Shown here: positions 33,459 to 42,756 of the stretch, piece by piece
Position numbering within the stretch: position 1 is the first letter of the stretch
How the letters are laid out: the number at the start of each line of letters is the position of its first letter
Source of the DNA: an uncultured Bryobacterales bacterium
Lineage (GTDB): Bacteria > Acidobacteriota > Terriglobia > Bryobacterales > Bryobacteraceae
Reading direction: 5' to 3'
Assembly: GCA_937959285.1 (NCBI GenBank)
Contig: CALGAR010000081.1
Coordinates: 6,560-70,559 of the forward strand
Length of the DNA: 64,000 bases
Notes under the pieces: model-generated
Database searches by the model: none
What the model was told of the DNA's origin: nothing
The model's input: the letters and a program-made list of their open reading frames with translations, nothing else
Made by a program: the position numbers and the translations under genes

Positions 33459-34508
33459 ATGAAGTTAAAGTCCCTGGCCGAAGCGCTCGGGTGCGAACTC
33501 CACGGCGATCCCGATATAGAAATCCGGGGTGTAGCCGGCATGGAGCATGCCCGCCCCGACGAGCTCACCTTCCTGGCCAATCCCAAGTACGCCCACAAAG
33601 TAAAGCAAACAAAGGCCGCAGCAATCCTCGTCAGCCAACCGCTGACGGATCTTCCGATTGCGAGCCTCGTCTCGGCTAATCCTTATCTGGATTTCGCTCG
33701 CACCCTCGAATTGTTTTATCAGCCTCCCCGTCCCCCGATCGGCATTCACCCCCTCGCTTCAATCGATCCATCCGCCACCGTGGGCGAAGGGGCGTCGATC
33801 GGCCCTTACGCCGTAATCGGACCGAACGTGAGAATCGGGAAAAATGCTGTGATTCACCCTCACGTGGTGATCTATCAAGGTGCGGAGATTGGCGATGACT
33901 TCGTCGCCCATTCCGGTGCCGTGGTGCGGGAGTATTGCCGGATTGGAAACCGAGTGATTCTACAGAATCAAGTGGTTGTGGGGGGCGACGGGTTCGGTTT
34001 CGCCAAGCGGGCGGACGGCACTCATTACAAGATCGTCCAGTCTGGCATCACAGTGATCGAGGACGACGTCGAAGTCCAGTCGCTAAGCTCGGTAGATCGG
34101 GCCACGGTCGGTGAAACGCGCATCCGGCGCGGTGCGAAAATTGACAGCCTCGTACAGATCGGTCACGCCTGTGTAGTTGGAGAGAATAGTATTATCTGCG
34201 CCCAAACCGGCTTGGCCGGCAGCACAGTTCTGGGAAAGAATGTCCTGCTGGCTGGGCAGGTTGGCGTATCTGGACATCTGACAATTCATGAGAATTCCGT
34301 TGTGTATGCCCAGAGCGGCGTCGGCGGCGACGTGCCTCCGGGCAGCGTTATCTCCGGCTCGCCCGCTTTTGACGCCCGGCAGTGGCTGAGAGCGGCGACG
34401 GCGCTCCAGAAACTGCCAGAGCTTCTGAAGGCGGTGAGACAATTGGAGAAGCGCATTGAGGATCTGGCAGCGCAAGTCGCTGCTGGAAAGGCAATTACTC
34501 ATGACTGA
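33459..34508 (+). CDS. lpxD: UDP-3-O-(3-hydroxyacyl)glucosamine N-acyltransferase LpxD
   Basis: A 349-residue lipid A biosynthesis enzyme that adds the second hydroxyacyl chain to UDP-3-O-acylglucosamine in the cytoplasm. The N-terminal uridine-binding domain covers about 1-95, followed by the left-handed beta-helix of hexapeptide repeats (about 100-300) and a C-terminal helix (315-349). GGDGFGFA is the family signature. The catalytic histidine is in QIGHACVVG, where most LpxD proteins have QIAHNVVIG. The presence of the gene confirms an outer membrane with lipid A. It overlaps the LOG-family gene by 8 bases. No other lpx gene is in the window. Confidence 0.95.
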   Translation: MKLKSLAEALGCELHGDPDIEIRGVAGMEHARPDELTFLANPKYAHKVKQTKAAAILVSQPLTDLPIASLVSANPYLDFARTLELFYQPPRPPIGIHPLASIDPSATVGEGASIGPYAVIGPNVRIGKNAVIHPHVVIYQGAEIGDDFVAHSGAVVREYCRIGNRVILQNQVVVGGDGFGFAKRADGTHYKIVQSGITVIEDDVEVQSLSSVDRATVGETRIRRGAKIDSLVQIGHACVVGENSIICAQTGLAGSTVLGKNVLLAGQVGVSGHLTIHENSVVYAQSGVGGDVPPGSVISGSPAFDARQWLRAATALQKLPELLKAVRQLEKRIEDLAAQVAAGKAITHD

Positions 34509-35298
34509 TCAGCCCACTTTGCGTAGGCGACGCCCGGTCGCCTATAAGGATGAAGAATTCCTTGACAGCCAGGCGGCCCGGTCCGTTCGCATCCTATCGG
34601 AATATCTTGCACCGCTCGATCATTTCCGGCGGGAGAAGATTCGGGATACCGTCGTCTTTTTTGGGTCCGCCAGAATTACCGAAGACGGCCCCATGTCCCG
34701 CTATTACCATGAGGCACGGGAACTTGCGCGCCTTATAACGCAGTGGTCCGAAGGGCTTCCGCATCCGAGCCGGAGATTCGTGGTCTGTACCGGCGGCGGC
34801 CCGGGAATCATGGAAGCGGCAAACCGGGGCGCCGTGGAAGCCGGCGGCAAGACGATCGGCTTGAACATCGGTTTGCCCTTCGAGCAGTGGCCGAACGAGT
34901 ACGTCACGCCAGAGCTCAGCTTCGAGTTCCACTATTTCTTCATGCGGAAGTTCTGGTTTGCGTATCTGGCGAAGGCGCTCGTCGTGTTTCCGGGCGGATT
35001 CGGCACCCTGGATGAGCTGGCTGAAATTCTGACCCTGGTACAGACGCAGAAGCTGGAAAAAATGATGCTTGTGCTGCTCTACGGCTCAGAGTTCTGGAAG
35101 GAGGTCATCAACTTTGACGCCCTTGTAAAGCACGGTATGATCAGTCCGGCCGACTTGAACCTGTTTCAGTATGTGGACGATCCCGTCACGGCGATGGAAA
35201 CATTGCGGAGCTGGCTCTCAGCTCACTATCTTGAGCCGCAGGCTCCGCTGCCTGAGCGGGAGCAGCAGACTCCGGCGATCGCCAGATCGAGAGTCTAG
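34501..35298 (+). CDS. LOG-family (TIGR00730-like) nucleotide hydrolase
   Basis: A 265-residue protein of the lysine-decarboxylase-like/LOG family. Signatures are GGGPGIMEAANRGA (about 99-112) and FPGGFGTLDE (about 165-174), which form the nucleotide-binding and catalytic site of cytokinin riboside 5'-monophosphate phosphoribohydrolases and related AMP/nucleotide hydrolases. Bacterial members are often misnamed lysine decarboxylase. The best start is ATG 34501, inside the lpxD stop region; a longer in-frame start at 34456 lies wholly inside lpxD. The N-terminal extension of about 60 residues before the core is longer than in minimal LOG proteins. Confidence 0.88.
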   Translation: MTDQPTLRRRRPVAYKDEEFLDSQAARSVRILSEYLAPLDHFRREKIRDTVVFFGSARITEDGPMSRYYHEARELARLITQWSEGLPHPSRRFVVCTGGGPGIMEAANRGAVEAGGKTIGLNIGLPFEQWPNEYVTPELSFEFHYFFMRKFWFAYLAKALVVFPGGFGTLDELAEILTLVQTQKLEKMMLVLLYGSEFWKEVINFDALVKHGMISPADLNLFQYVDDPVTAMETLRSWLSAHYLEPQAPLPEREQQTPAIARSRV

Positions 35299-35325
35299 GA
35301 TGGTAGCGGGCACGGAGGCCCGGGC

Positions 35326-37299
35326 ATGGAGAGCCTGAGGAGAGCATGGCGGAAGCTTGTGTGGATCGACAAGATCTTCCTCGCTCTCCTCCTTTGCTAT
35401 TCCGTGGCCGCGCTTGGCGGCGCGAAGAGCATTGTCACCGCCACTCTGCTGGTTGCGGCCCTGTTGTCGGGCGGAGCCGCAGCGATCCGTCAGATCGCGA
35501 TCGCAATCCGGAAGGCGATCTGGCGGTTGAGCTACCGCCTCTACGTCACCTACATTTTCATCGCCTTCGTTCCAGTCATCCTCATCCTCTTGCTGGCGCA
35601 GCTTGGCGCCTCCTTCCTGGCGCAGCAAGTCGGTGTCTATCTGGTGAACTCGGAGTTGGACAGAAGGATCAGCACCATTCGGGGCATGGCTAACTCGTTG
35701 TCGCATGCACCCGAAAGCGTGCGCCCGGAAGCAGTGCGACGCACCGGCACTTTCTTTCGGGAGCGGTTTCCCGGCCTTCAGATTCTAATCCGGCAACGCG
35801 GCCGGGAGTGGCATTTTCCGGAAGAACCCAAAGTTGAAGCGCCGCCGGAAGGATGGGAATCCGCGAGTGGCATTCTTGCGAAAGAAGGCCTTTTATATTC
35901 CTGGGCCCACGCGGTCCGCGGAGATGTCCAGGTTCTGGTTCTCGCACCGCTTAGCCGCGCCTTTCTGTTGAATCTGGTGCCGGAGCTCGGCAGCATCGAC
36001 CTCGTCTGGTTTCCCGATCCGGATCGAAACAACGCACTCCATCAGGCGAGACCGCACAACTTTCCATCGAGGGAGCAGGCATCGGCGCAGGCATTGCCTC
36101 CGCCGGTGAACCGGTTCGATCGGGAGATCCTATGGGGAACACCTGTTCCCGTCGCCATCTGGTCGAGCCCGGGGACCTACGAAAATTACCTGCTCTCCGT
36201 CCACACGAGAATTTCCGCCATTCTGCGCGAAGTCTTCAGCCAAGGTGGAGAGTGGAATGACCAGGGGTTGCTTCAGCTTCTCTGGGGTGTCGGCATGCTG
36301 TTCCTGATGGTGGAACTGGTGTCCCTGGTCATCGGCGTCTCGCTGACGAGGACCATCACCGGCGCGGTGCATGCACTGTACGAAGGAACGCAGCGCGTGC
36401 GCGAAGGGGACTTTTCCCATCGCATCGAAGTAAAAGGCAACGACCAGCTCGCCGACCTGGCCCATTCCTTCAACACCATGACCGAAAACCTGCAGCGGCT
36501 CGTGACGGTGGAGAAGGAGCGGGAGCGCCTTCACGCAGAACTCGAGATCGCGCGCGAGGTGCAGGACGCGCTGCATCCCCGGAGCATGCCGACAGTCAAA
36601 GGCCTGCGCGTGGTCGCGGCATGTAACGCAGCTAGGATCGTCTCGGGCGACTACTACGACTACCAGATGATCGGCGACCGGCGTGTCGGGATCGCGATCG
36701 GAGACGTTGCGGGAAAAGGAATCTCGGCGGCGCTCCTGATGGCGACGGTGCAATCTTCCTTTCGCACTCAGATCCGCCATTCTGCGGAGGCGGCAGCCGC
36801 GACAGCCGGCGGCGGTCATGCCATTTGCTCGCGCGTTTCCACTGCCGCTCTGGTCACCCAGTTGAACCAGCAGCTCTACGACTACACCGCGGCCGAGAAG
36901 TACGCCACATTCTATTTCGCAATCTACGACGACGACACCGGCTGCCTGCATTACACCAACGCGGGCCATATTCCTCCGATCCTCGTGCGTAATGGCGATA
37001 TTCATCGCCTCGAAATCAACGGCATCGTCGTCGGTGCATTTCCCTCTGTGAAATATGCGGAAAGCTGTCTCAACCTGGAGCCTGGCGATCTTCTGGTGTG
37101 CTTCACCGACGGGGTGACAGAACCGGAGAATGAATACGGCGAGATGTTCGGCGAAGACCGGCTGATCGACGTGATCGCGCGCAACGCACACCGCGGCGAG
37201 CAGGAGATCATTCAGGCCGTCGTTGATTCTGTGCGCGAATGGACGGGGTCGCCGGAGCTTCAGGACGACTTGACCATGCTCTTGGCCAGGAAGCTTTAA
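35326..37299 (+). CDS. Membrane SpoIIE/RsbU-type PP2C serine phosphatase with HAMP
   Basis: A 657-residue signalling protein. Two hydrophobic segments lie near the N-terminus (about 17-50 and 72-100), a periplasmic sensor region covers about 100-315, a third membrane helix is near 325-345, and a HAMP domain covers about 350-400. A PP2C/SpoIIE phosphatase domain (about 420-655) follows. Metal-site residues are visible in SGDYYDY, GDVAGKGISAALLMA and CFTDGVTE. Such enzymes dephosphorylate anti-sigma-factor antagonists in partner-switching cascades. No anti-sigma factor or antagonist gene is adjacent. Confidence 0.9.
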   Translation: MESLRRAWRKLVWIDKIFLALLLCYSVAALGGAKSIVTATLLVAALLSGGAAAIRQIAIAIRKAIWRLSYRLYVTYIFIAFVPVILILLLAQLGASFLAQQVGVYLVNSELDRRISTIRGMANSLSHAPESVRPEAVRRTGTFFRERFPGLQILIRQRGREWHFPEEPKVEAPPEGWESASGILAKEGLLYSWAHAVRGDVQVLVLAPLSRAFLLNLVPELGSIDLVWFPDPDRNNALHQARPHNFPSREQASAQALPPPVNRFDREILWGTPVPVAIWSSPGTYENYLLSVHTRISAILREVFSQGGEWNDQGLLQLLWGVGMLFLMVELVSLVIGVSLTRTITGAVHALYEGTQRVREGDFSHRIEVKGNDQLADLAHSFNTMTENLQRLVTVEKERERLHAELEIAREVQDALHPRSMPTVKGLRVVAACNAARIVSGDYYDYQMIGDRRVGIAIGDVAGKGISAALLMATVQSSFRTQIRHSAEAAAATAGGGHAICSRVSTAALVTQLNQQLYDYTAAEKYATFYFAIYDDDTGCLHYTNAGHIPPILVRNGDIHRLEINGIVVGAFPSVKYAESCLNLEPGDLLVCFTDGVTEPENEYGEMFGEDRLIDVIARNAHRGEQEIIQAVVDSVREWTGSPELQDDLTMLLARKL

Positions 37300-37364
37300 G
37301 CCAACACGTACACCCGAGGACAAACAATCTTGCGGAAGCTGGTGCGGATTTTTGAGAGGAAGCA

Positions 37365-38900
37365 ATGAAGGTATTGACTGCTGCGCAGATGCGGGAGGTC
37401 GACCGGCGCACGATCGAGCTGGGCATTCCCGGCTTGATCCTGATGGAGAACGCCGGCCATCGCGTCGTTGAGTTCATGCAGGAGGCCTTCGCCCCGCTCG
37501 CGTCAAAACGCGTGGTGGTCCTGTGCGGCAAGGGAAACAATGGGGGCGATGGACTCGTGGTAGCGAGACAGCTCTATACGAGAATCCGGCCGCGGTCTCT
37601 TCACGTGCTGCTTGCGGCGAGTCCGGAAGAGCTGAAGGGGGACGCAGCGGCGAATTATCACATGCTGCGCGCCTCAGGATGCAGTGTCGAGAGCCGGATT
37701 CTCCCGGAGATGAGATCCGCCGATATTGTCGTGGACGCTTTATTGGGGACCGGACTGAAAGGCGCCGCTTCCGGCTTGATGCTCGACCTGATCCGGGAGA
37801 TCAATACCGGCTTTCCGAATGCGAAGGTCGTTGCCGTCGATATTCCCTCGGGCTTGATGAGCGACACCGGATACACCGAAGGCGAGAGCGTTCGCGCGGA
37901 CTACACCGTGACATTCACGGCCCCGAAAGTCGGCCAGGTCCTTGGTCCGAGCTGCGACCGGGTCGGCGAACTGCGAGTGGCCGCCATCGGAAGCCCGGAA
38001 GACCTCTATGAAGGGGATCCGGAAATTTACCTTTCCGTGGTCGAGCCGAAATGGTTCGCGCCCCTTTTTGCGCCGAGGCCGTTGAATTCGCACAAGGGCA
38101 ATTTCGGCCACGTCCTGGTGGTCGCTGGATCTCGCGGCAAGACCGGGGCCGCGGCCATGGCGGGTCTCGCAGCGCTCCGCAGCGGGGCCGGTCTGGTCAC
38201 TGTGGCTACGGCCGACCCGGCGCTTGATACAGTTGCCCGCTTTGCCCCGGAGCTGATGACCGCGCCGCTTCCCGGCACGGAAACAGGCGCGATTGCAAAG
38301 ACCGCGCTTCCGGCTCTTCGAGAATTGGCCCGTGGGAAGGATGTCCTCGCGATCGGACCTGGATTGGGAACCCATCCCGAAACGGTGGAAGTGGTTCGCG
38401 CGCTCATGGCGGAAATTTCGCAACCGATGGTGGTTGACGCCGACGCTCTGAATGCTCTCGCGGGCGCCGGGTGGACGCCTGCGGGACCGCGCATTTTCAC
38501 GCCGCATCCCGGTGAGATGTCACGTCTCACCGCGCAGCCAACTTCTGATATCTTGCGAAACGGCCCGGAGATTGCCCGGCGCTTCGCAATGGACCGGCGC
38601 GTCACCCTGGTATTGAAGGGACATCGAACGCTGATCGCATTTCCCGACGGCCGTGTCTGGGTGAACACGACGGGCTCGCCGGCGATGGCCACCGGTGGTA
38701 CGGGCGATATTCTTACGGGTCTCGTCGCAGGTCTCCTCGGACAGCATCCCGAACAGCCCGATCTCGCCACCGGCGCCGCGGTGTGGCTGCATGGAATGGC
38801 GGGACAGATCGGCGCCAGAACGCTTGGCGAACAGGCGTTGATCGCAACGGATCTACTGCGCTTTCTTCCGGAGGCAATTCGTGCCTGTACGAGTGTTTGA
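37365..38900 (+). CDS. nnr: Bifunctional NAD(P)H-hydrate epimerase / ADP-dependent dehydratase
   Basis: A 511-residue fusion of two metabolite-repair enzymes. The N-terminal YjeF_N epimerase (about 1-215) contains GKGNNGGDGLVVARQL. The C-terminal carbohydrate-kinase-like dehydratase (about 225-505) contains the PHPGEM motif and ATGGTGDILTGLVAGLL. Together they restore NADH and NADPH hydrated by heat or acid. The ribosome site is GAGAGGAAG. The 3' end overlaps tsaE by 20 bases, an arrangement frequently seen in bacteria. Confidence 0.95.
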   Translation: MKVLTAAQMREVDRRTIELGIPGLILMENAGHRVVEFMQEAFAPLASKRVVVLCGKGNNGGDGLVVARQLYTRIRPRSLHVLLAASPEELKGDAAANYHMLRASGCSVESRILPEMRSADIVVDALLGTGLKGAASGLMLDLIREINTGFPNAKVVAVDIPSGLMSDTGYTEGESVRADYTVTFTAPKVGQVLGPSCDRVGELRVAAIGSPEDLYEGDPEIYLSVVEPKWFAPLFAPRPLNSHKGNFGHVLVVAGSRGKTGAAAMAGLAALRSGAGLVTVATADPALDTVARFAPELMTAPLPGTETGAIAKTALPALRELARGKDVLAIGPGLGTHPETVEVVRALMAEISQPMVVDADALNALAGAGWTPAGPRIFTPHPGEMSRLTAQPTSDILRNGPEIARRFAMDRRVTLVLKGHRTLIAFPDGRVWVNTTGSPAMATGGTGDILTGLVAGLLGQHPEQPDLATGAAVWLHGMAGQIGARTLGEQALIATDLLRFLPEAIRACTSV

Positions 38901-39306
38901 AACGGCTTCCGCGGAGGAATCGATCGCTCTCGGTGAGCGGATTGCGGCCGAACTGCCGCCGAAGGCTGTCGTTCTGCTGATCGGCAGTTTGGGCGCGGGC
39001 AAGACGACTTTGACAAAAGGGATTGTCGCAGGATTGGGGGCTGGCACACGAGAAGACGTCTCGAGCCCTACGTTCACCCTCATCCATGAGTACTCGCCGC
39101 GCGTGTACCACATCGATCTCTACAGGCTGGACGAGCCGCACGAGGTGGCGTCACTCGGCATCGAAGAGCTTCTTGACCGCGAGGCGGTGGTTCTTGTCGA
39201 GTGGGGTGAGAGATTCCCTGATCTGTTCCCGAAAGACCGGATCGAGATCCGGCTGCAGCGCATTTCGGAGGACCGGCGGAGAATCGAGATAAGCGGACTT
39301 CCCTAA
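38881..39306 (+). CDS. tsaE: tRNA threonylcarbamoyladenosine biosynthesis ATPase TsaE
   Basis: A 141-residue P-loop ATPase that supports TsaB/TsaD in making t6A at position 37 of ANN-decoding tRNAs. Walker A is GSLGAGKTTLTKG (about 35-47), followed by SSPTFTLIHEY and the conserved YHIDLYRL stretch. It starts with GTG inside the 3' end of the NAD(P)H-hydrate repair gene. The stop codon interlocks with that of the convergent acyl-CoA synthetase gene, so the two genes share four bases. Confidence 0.95.
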   Translation: MPVRVFETASAEESIALGERIAAELPPKAVVLLIGSLGAGKTTLTKGIVAGLGAGTREDVSSPTFTLIHEYSPRVYHIDLYRLDEPHEVASLGIEELLDREAVVLVEWGERFPDLFPKDRIEIRLQRISEDRRRIEISGLP

Positions 39307-41105
39307 ACGTTCTCTTCGCGCCCGCTATACATCTCCACGATCAGGTCGCGGAAGTTTTCCAGGACGCGCGCCCGGCGAACCTTCATTGTCGGCGTCATCT
39401 CTCCGTTTTCGATACTGAAGTCACGGTCCAGGATGCGGAACTTCCTGATCTGCTCAAACGGAGCCAGCTTGCTGTTGACGCGCGCCACTGCCTCCTTCAC
39501 CGCCTTTTGCACGAGGGGATCTTTCGCAAGTTCCGACATTGGAAGTCCCTTCAGCGCTTCCAGGCCGGGAATGGTCTCGATGGTGTTTGCATTGATCGTG
39601 AACAGCGCGGTGATGTACGGTAAGCGGTCGCCGATGAGGACGACCTGATTAATGAGCGGCTCGACTTTGAAGAGATTCTCGATGCGGGCAGGGTAAATCT
39701 TCTTCCCGTTCGAAGCGACGATGATTTCTTTCTTCCGGCCGGTGATGTAGACATACCCTTCATCGTCGAATTCAGCAATGTCGCCCGTGTGCAGCCAGCC
39801 GTCGCGCAAAATCGATGCCGTGGTTTCCGGATCCTTGTAGTAGCCGGTGAAGACGCAGGGACTTTTCACCAGTAACTCACCGTCCTCATCCAGGCGAAGC
39901 TCCACCCCGGGGAGAGGCTTTCCGATGCTGCCTGCCTTCGGGCGGTTTATCGGATTCAGTGTGCAAATGCCGCCTTCCGTCAGCCCGTAACCTTCAATGA
40001 GCGGCATCCCGATCGACGAGTAAAAGGTCGCGAGTTCCTTCCCGAGAGGCGCGGCCCCCGAAGCGGCGATCCGGAGCTTCCCTCCGAGCCGCCCGCGAAT
40101 CTGGTCAAACACCAGCTTCTCCAGCGGCTTTAACGCCACACGCAGCCACGCCGGCACCTCCTCACCGCGTTCTTTGTATTTGTTGGCCTCCGCTCCGAGC
40201 CCAAGCGCGAAGTAGAAGATACGCTGGAACACCGCCGGTTTCTTCCGGATCTCAGCATAAATGCTGCTGTACATGCGCTCCCAGACGCGAGGCGGCGCCA
40301 CAAGAAACGTCGGGCGGATCTTTCTTAGCTCGCTGGGCATCTTCGACAGTCCTGCCGAGAACCACACGGGGATGCCCATCCGAATCGGAAGCAACTCCAT
40401 GACAACGCGCTGCGTAATGTGAGCGGACGGGAGGAAGGCAAGCGTACGATCGTTCGGGCCGAGGTCGAGGACTTGCGGCCCCATGTCACAGTTTGCGAGC
40501 AACGCCCGATGAGTTACCAGGCCCATCTTAGGCTCGCCGGTGGCTCCCGAGGTGAGGTAGAGGATGGCGTGGTCGTCCGGACTCAGTTCAGCCTGGATGC
40601 GGCTGAACAGCTCCGGATCGGAGCGCATTGCTTCCCGCCCTCGCTCACGCAGCTCATCGGTCGTCATCGCGCCCTCGGCAGAGCCGGTCAGCAGGATCCA
40701 CGGAATGTCCAGAGAATCCGCGCCCGCCTCCCGCAGAGCCTGAAAGGTCTTAGGATTTTCGACAAAGACCGCCTTCGGGTCACAGGCACGCAAAGTTTGA
40801 ACCTGTTCGTGAAATGGATAACTGGTGTAAGCGGCAGCGGAGATCGATCCGTTCGCCATCACACCGATGTCGGCGAGGTAAAACTCTGCTCGCGTTTCAG
40901 AATTGAGGGCCACGATATCGCCCTTGCCGACACCGATGGAACGCAGTCCCGCTGCGATCTCCCTGACGATCTGCTGGTATTCGATCCAATCGTACTTGCG
41001 ATAACTTTGGGATCCGGAGCCATTTTTGGGCTGATACAGAGCAATCGCCCGCCCGTAGGTGGCGGCTGCTTCCTCCAGCAGCGTGTATACGGTTCGCGCA
41101 CTCAT
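39303..41105 (-). CDS. Long-chain acyl-CoA synthetase (AMP-forming)
   Basis: A 600-residue ANL-superfamily ligase that activates fatty acids to acyl-CoA through acyl-adenylates. The P-loop-like motif is YLTSGATGEPKMG (183-195). GYGLTEGG lies mid-protein, and the hinge region contains TGDIAEFDDEGYVYITGR followed by KKEIIVASNGKKI. Length and motifs match the FadD/FAA group. The C-terminal lysine-bearing region is intact. It is convergent with tsaE and shares four bases with it. It may be peripheral to the membrane; no TM helix is seen. Confidence 0.92.
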   Translation of the reverse strand: MSARTVYTLLEEAAATYGRAIALYQPKNGSGSQSYRKYDWIEYQQIVREIAAGLRSIGVGKGDIVALNSETRAEFYLADIGVMANGSISAAAYTSYPFHEQVQTLRACDPKAVFVENPKTFQALREAGADSLDIPWILLTGSAEGAMTTDELRERGREAMRSDPELFSRIQAELSPDDHAILYLTSGATGEPKMGLVTHRALLANCDMGPQVLDLGPNDRTLAFLPSAHITQRVVMELLPIRMGIPVWFSAGLSKMPSELRKIRPTFLVAPPRVWERMYSSIYAEIRKKPAVFQRIFYFALGLGAEANKYKERGEEVPAWLRVALKPLEKLVFDQIRGRLGGKLRIAASGAAPLGKELATFYSSIGMPLIEGYGLTEGGICTLNPINRPKAGSIGKPLPGVELRLDEDGELLVKSPCVFTGYYKDPETTASILRDGWLHTGDIAEFDDEGYVYITGRKKEIIVASNGKKIYPARIENLFKVEPLINQVVLIGDRLPYITALFTINANTIETIPGLEALKGLPMSELAKDPLVQKAVKEAVARVNSKLAPFEQIRKFRILDRDFSIENGEMTPTMKVRRARVLENFRDLIVEMYSGREENV

Positions 41106-41204
41106 TCTTCCTTCTTCGCTCCTCCGGTGGCCGGATCACACCGACTTATTCGAGGCCAAAACACGCGATCTGTCATGGCAGATTCGGCCTCTACATTCCC
41201 AGGT

Positions 41205-41210
41205 TAGAAT
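41205..41210 (+). promoter_or_regulatory. -10-like TAGAAT five bases before the phosphatase start
   Basis: TAGAAT ends five bases before ATG 41216. No ribosome-binding site fits in the gap, so any transcript from it would begin at or within a few bases of the start codon. Confidence 0.4.
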
Positions 41211-41215
41211 ATCTC

Positions 41216-41983
41216 ATGCTCTATGAGAAGGAACTCCAGATAGCGAGGAAAGCCGCGGCGGCAGCCGGAGAGATTGCGATGCGCTATCGCGCGCAAGGCG
41301 TGACCGCGGAACAGAAAGTGGATCTCTCCCCCGTAACGATTGCCGACCGGGAGTGCGAAAAGGCGATCGCCGCCATTTTGCACGAGGCCTTTCCTGAGGA
41401 CGGCATTCTGGGCGAGGAGGGAGCTTCCCTCGAGTCTGGAAACGCCCGCCGTTGGATTGTCGACCCCATCGATGGCACACGCGACTTCGTCCGCGGCAAC
41501 CGGGCCTGGGCAAACCTGATTGCTCTCGAAGTAGACGGCGAAGTTGTGGTCGGAGTGGCGAATCTGCCGGCCATGGGCGAGATGTACTATGCCGCCAAAG
41601 GCGCAGGCGCCTTTTGCAACGAATCTCGAATTCACGTCTCCTCGATCTCCTCGCCCGGAGAAGCGGTCGTCTGCTTCAACAGCTTCAATGCCGCCGACAA
41701 GCATGGCCTCAGCTCGAAACTGCTGGACTGGCTGAAGTGCTTTTGGGCGGTTCGCAGCATGGGAGGATGTCTCGATGCGGTGATGGTCGCGTCGGGACAG
41801 GCGGACTTGTGGCTGGAGCAGACGGCGCAGTGCTGGGACCTGGCACCGCTGAAGATACTTGTCGAGGAGGCTGGAGGCCGGTTCTTCAACTATGACGGCG
41901 GCTCGAGCATCTACGGAGGCAACTGCGTGTGCTGCACTCCGGCGCTGGAATCGGAGGCGCGGCGCTTCCTTGGAATCGGCTAG
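41216..41983 (+). CDS. Inositol-monophosphatase-family phosphatase (histidinol-phosphatase-like)
   Basis: A 255-residue member of the lithium-sensitive phosphatase superfamily. The metal-binding motifs are GEEG (about 61-64), WIVDPIDGTRDFVRG (about 79-93) and WDLAP near residue 207. These enzymes remove phosphate from inositol phosphate, histidinol phosphate, PAP or fructose-1,6-bisphosphate. The G-T-R-D-F-V-R-G form is typical of HisN-type histidinol phosphatases, but no his genes are nearby. The 3' end overlaps the convergent SDR gene by four bases. Confidence 0.88.
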   Translation: MLYEKELQIARKAAAAAGEIAMRYRAQGVTAEQKVDLSPVTIADRECEKAIAAILHEAFPEDGILGEEGASLESGNARRWIVDPIDGTRDFVRGNRAWANLIALEVDGEVVVGVANLPAMGEMYYAAKGAGAFCNESRIHVSSISSPGEAVVCFNSFNAADKHGLSSKLLDWLKCFWAVRSMGGCLDAVMVASGQADLWLEQTAQCWDLAPLKILVEEAGGRFFNYDGGSSIYGGNCVCCTPALESEARRFLGIG

Positions 41984-42726
41984 ATCCGTAGCAGCAGCCC
42001 GCCGTCCACATACAAAGTGGCACCAGTGACGTAGCTAGCTTCGTCGGAAGCAAGATACACGGCCGCCCGCGCAACCTCGCGCGGCAAACCAATCCGTCCG
42101 AGAGGGATCGTTTTTTCCGTTTGGGCGAGTTTTTCCGGATTGGACAGCAGGGGCTGATTCATTGGCGTTGCAATGGCGCCGGGGGAAACGGAGTTAACGC
42201 GAATCCCAAACGGCGCCAGTTCCATCGCGAGAGTTTTCGTCACCATCCCCATGCCCGCTTTCGTGATGCTGTAAACGCCGCTCTCCCAAAGCGGCGTCTG
42301 ATCGTGCACGCTGGCGATGTTGACGATGCAGCCCTTGTTACCGCTGGCGATCATCTGCTTTGCGACACGCTGCGCCAGGAAGAACGGGCCACGCAGGTTG
42401 GTGCCGAACAACTTGTCCCAAGCATCCGGAGAGGCTTCAAGAATGGGCTGGGAGATTTCGATGCCTGCGTTGTTCACAAGGACGTCGATGCGCCCCCAAA
42501 TGCTTAGAACTGTGTCCAGCAGTTGCGTGTGTGAGTCGATATCGGAGACATCGTTTTCCAGGATAACGACGTCCCCGCAGAGCGCATCAGCGACCGATTG
42601 CAGAGCGGCAGCATCCACGTCCGTGATCGCCACTGACGCCCCCTCCGCGGTAAACTCCTCCGCCAGAGCGCGCCCAATGCCCTTACCGCCGCCCGTGATG
42701 ATGGCGATCTTGTCCTTCAGCCGCAT
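41980..42726 (-). CDS. Short-chain dehydrogenase/reductase (classical SDR)
   Basis: A 248-residue NAD(P)-dependent oxidoreductase. The cofactor loop is TGGGKGIG (10-17), followed by the NNAG motif. The catalytic Ser-Tyr-Lys set includes YSITK, and the tail is YVTGATLYVDGG. It resembles glucose 1-dehydrogenase and FabG-like enzymes. Its C-terminus ends in LLRI. It lies 30 bases downstream of ald on the same strand and could share its transcript. Substrate not assignable. Confidence 0.9.
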   Translation of the reverse strand: MRLKDKIAIITGGGKGIGRALAEEFTAEGASVAITDVDAAALQSVADALCGDVVILENDVSDIDSHTQLLDTVLSIWGRIDVLVNNAGIEISQPILEASPDAWDKLFGTNLRGPFFLAQRVAKQMIASGNKGCIVNIASVHDQTPLWESGVYSITKAGMGMVTKTLAMELAPFGIRVNSVSPGAIATPMNQPLLSNPEKLAQTEKTIPLGRIGLPREVARAAVYLASDEASYVTGATLYVDGGLLLRI

Positions 42727-42756
42727 AAAGAGGAAACCGAGCGGTTCAGACTGATT

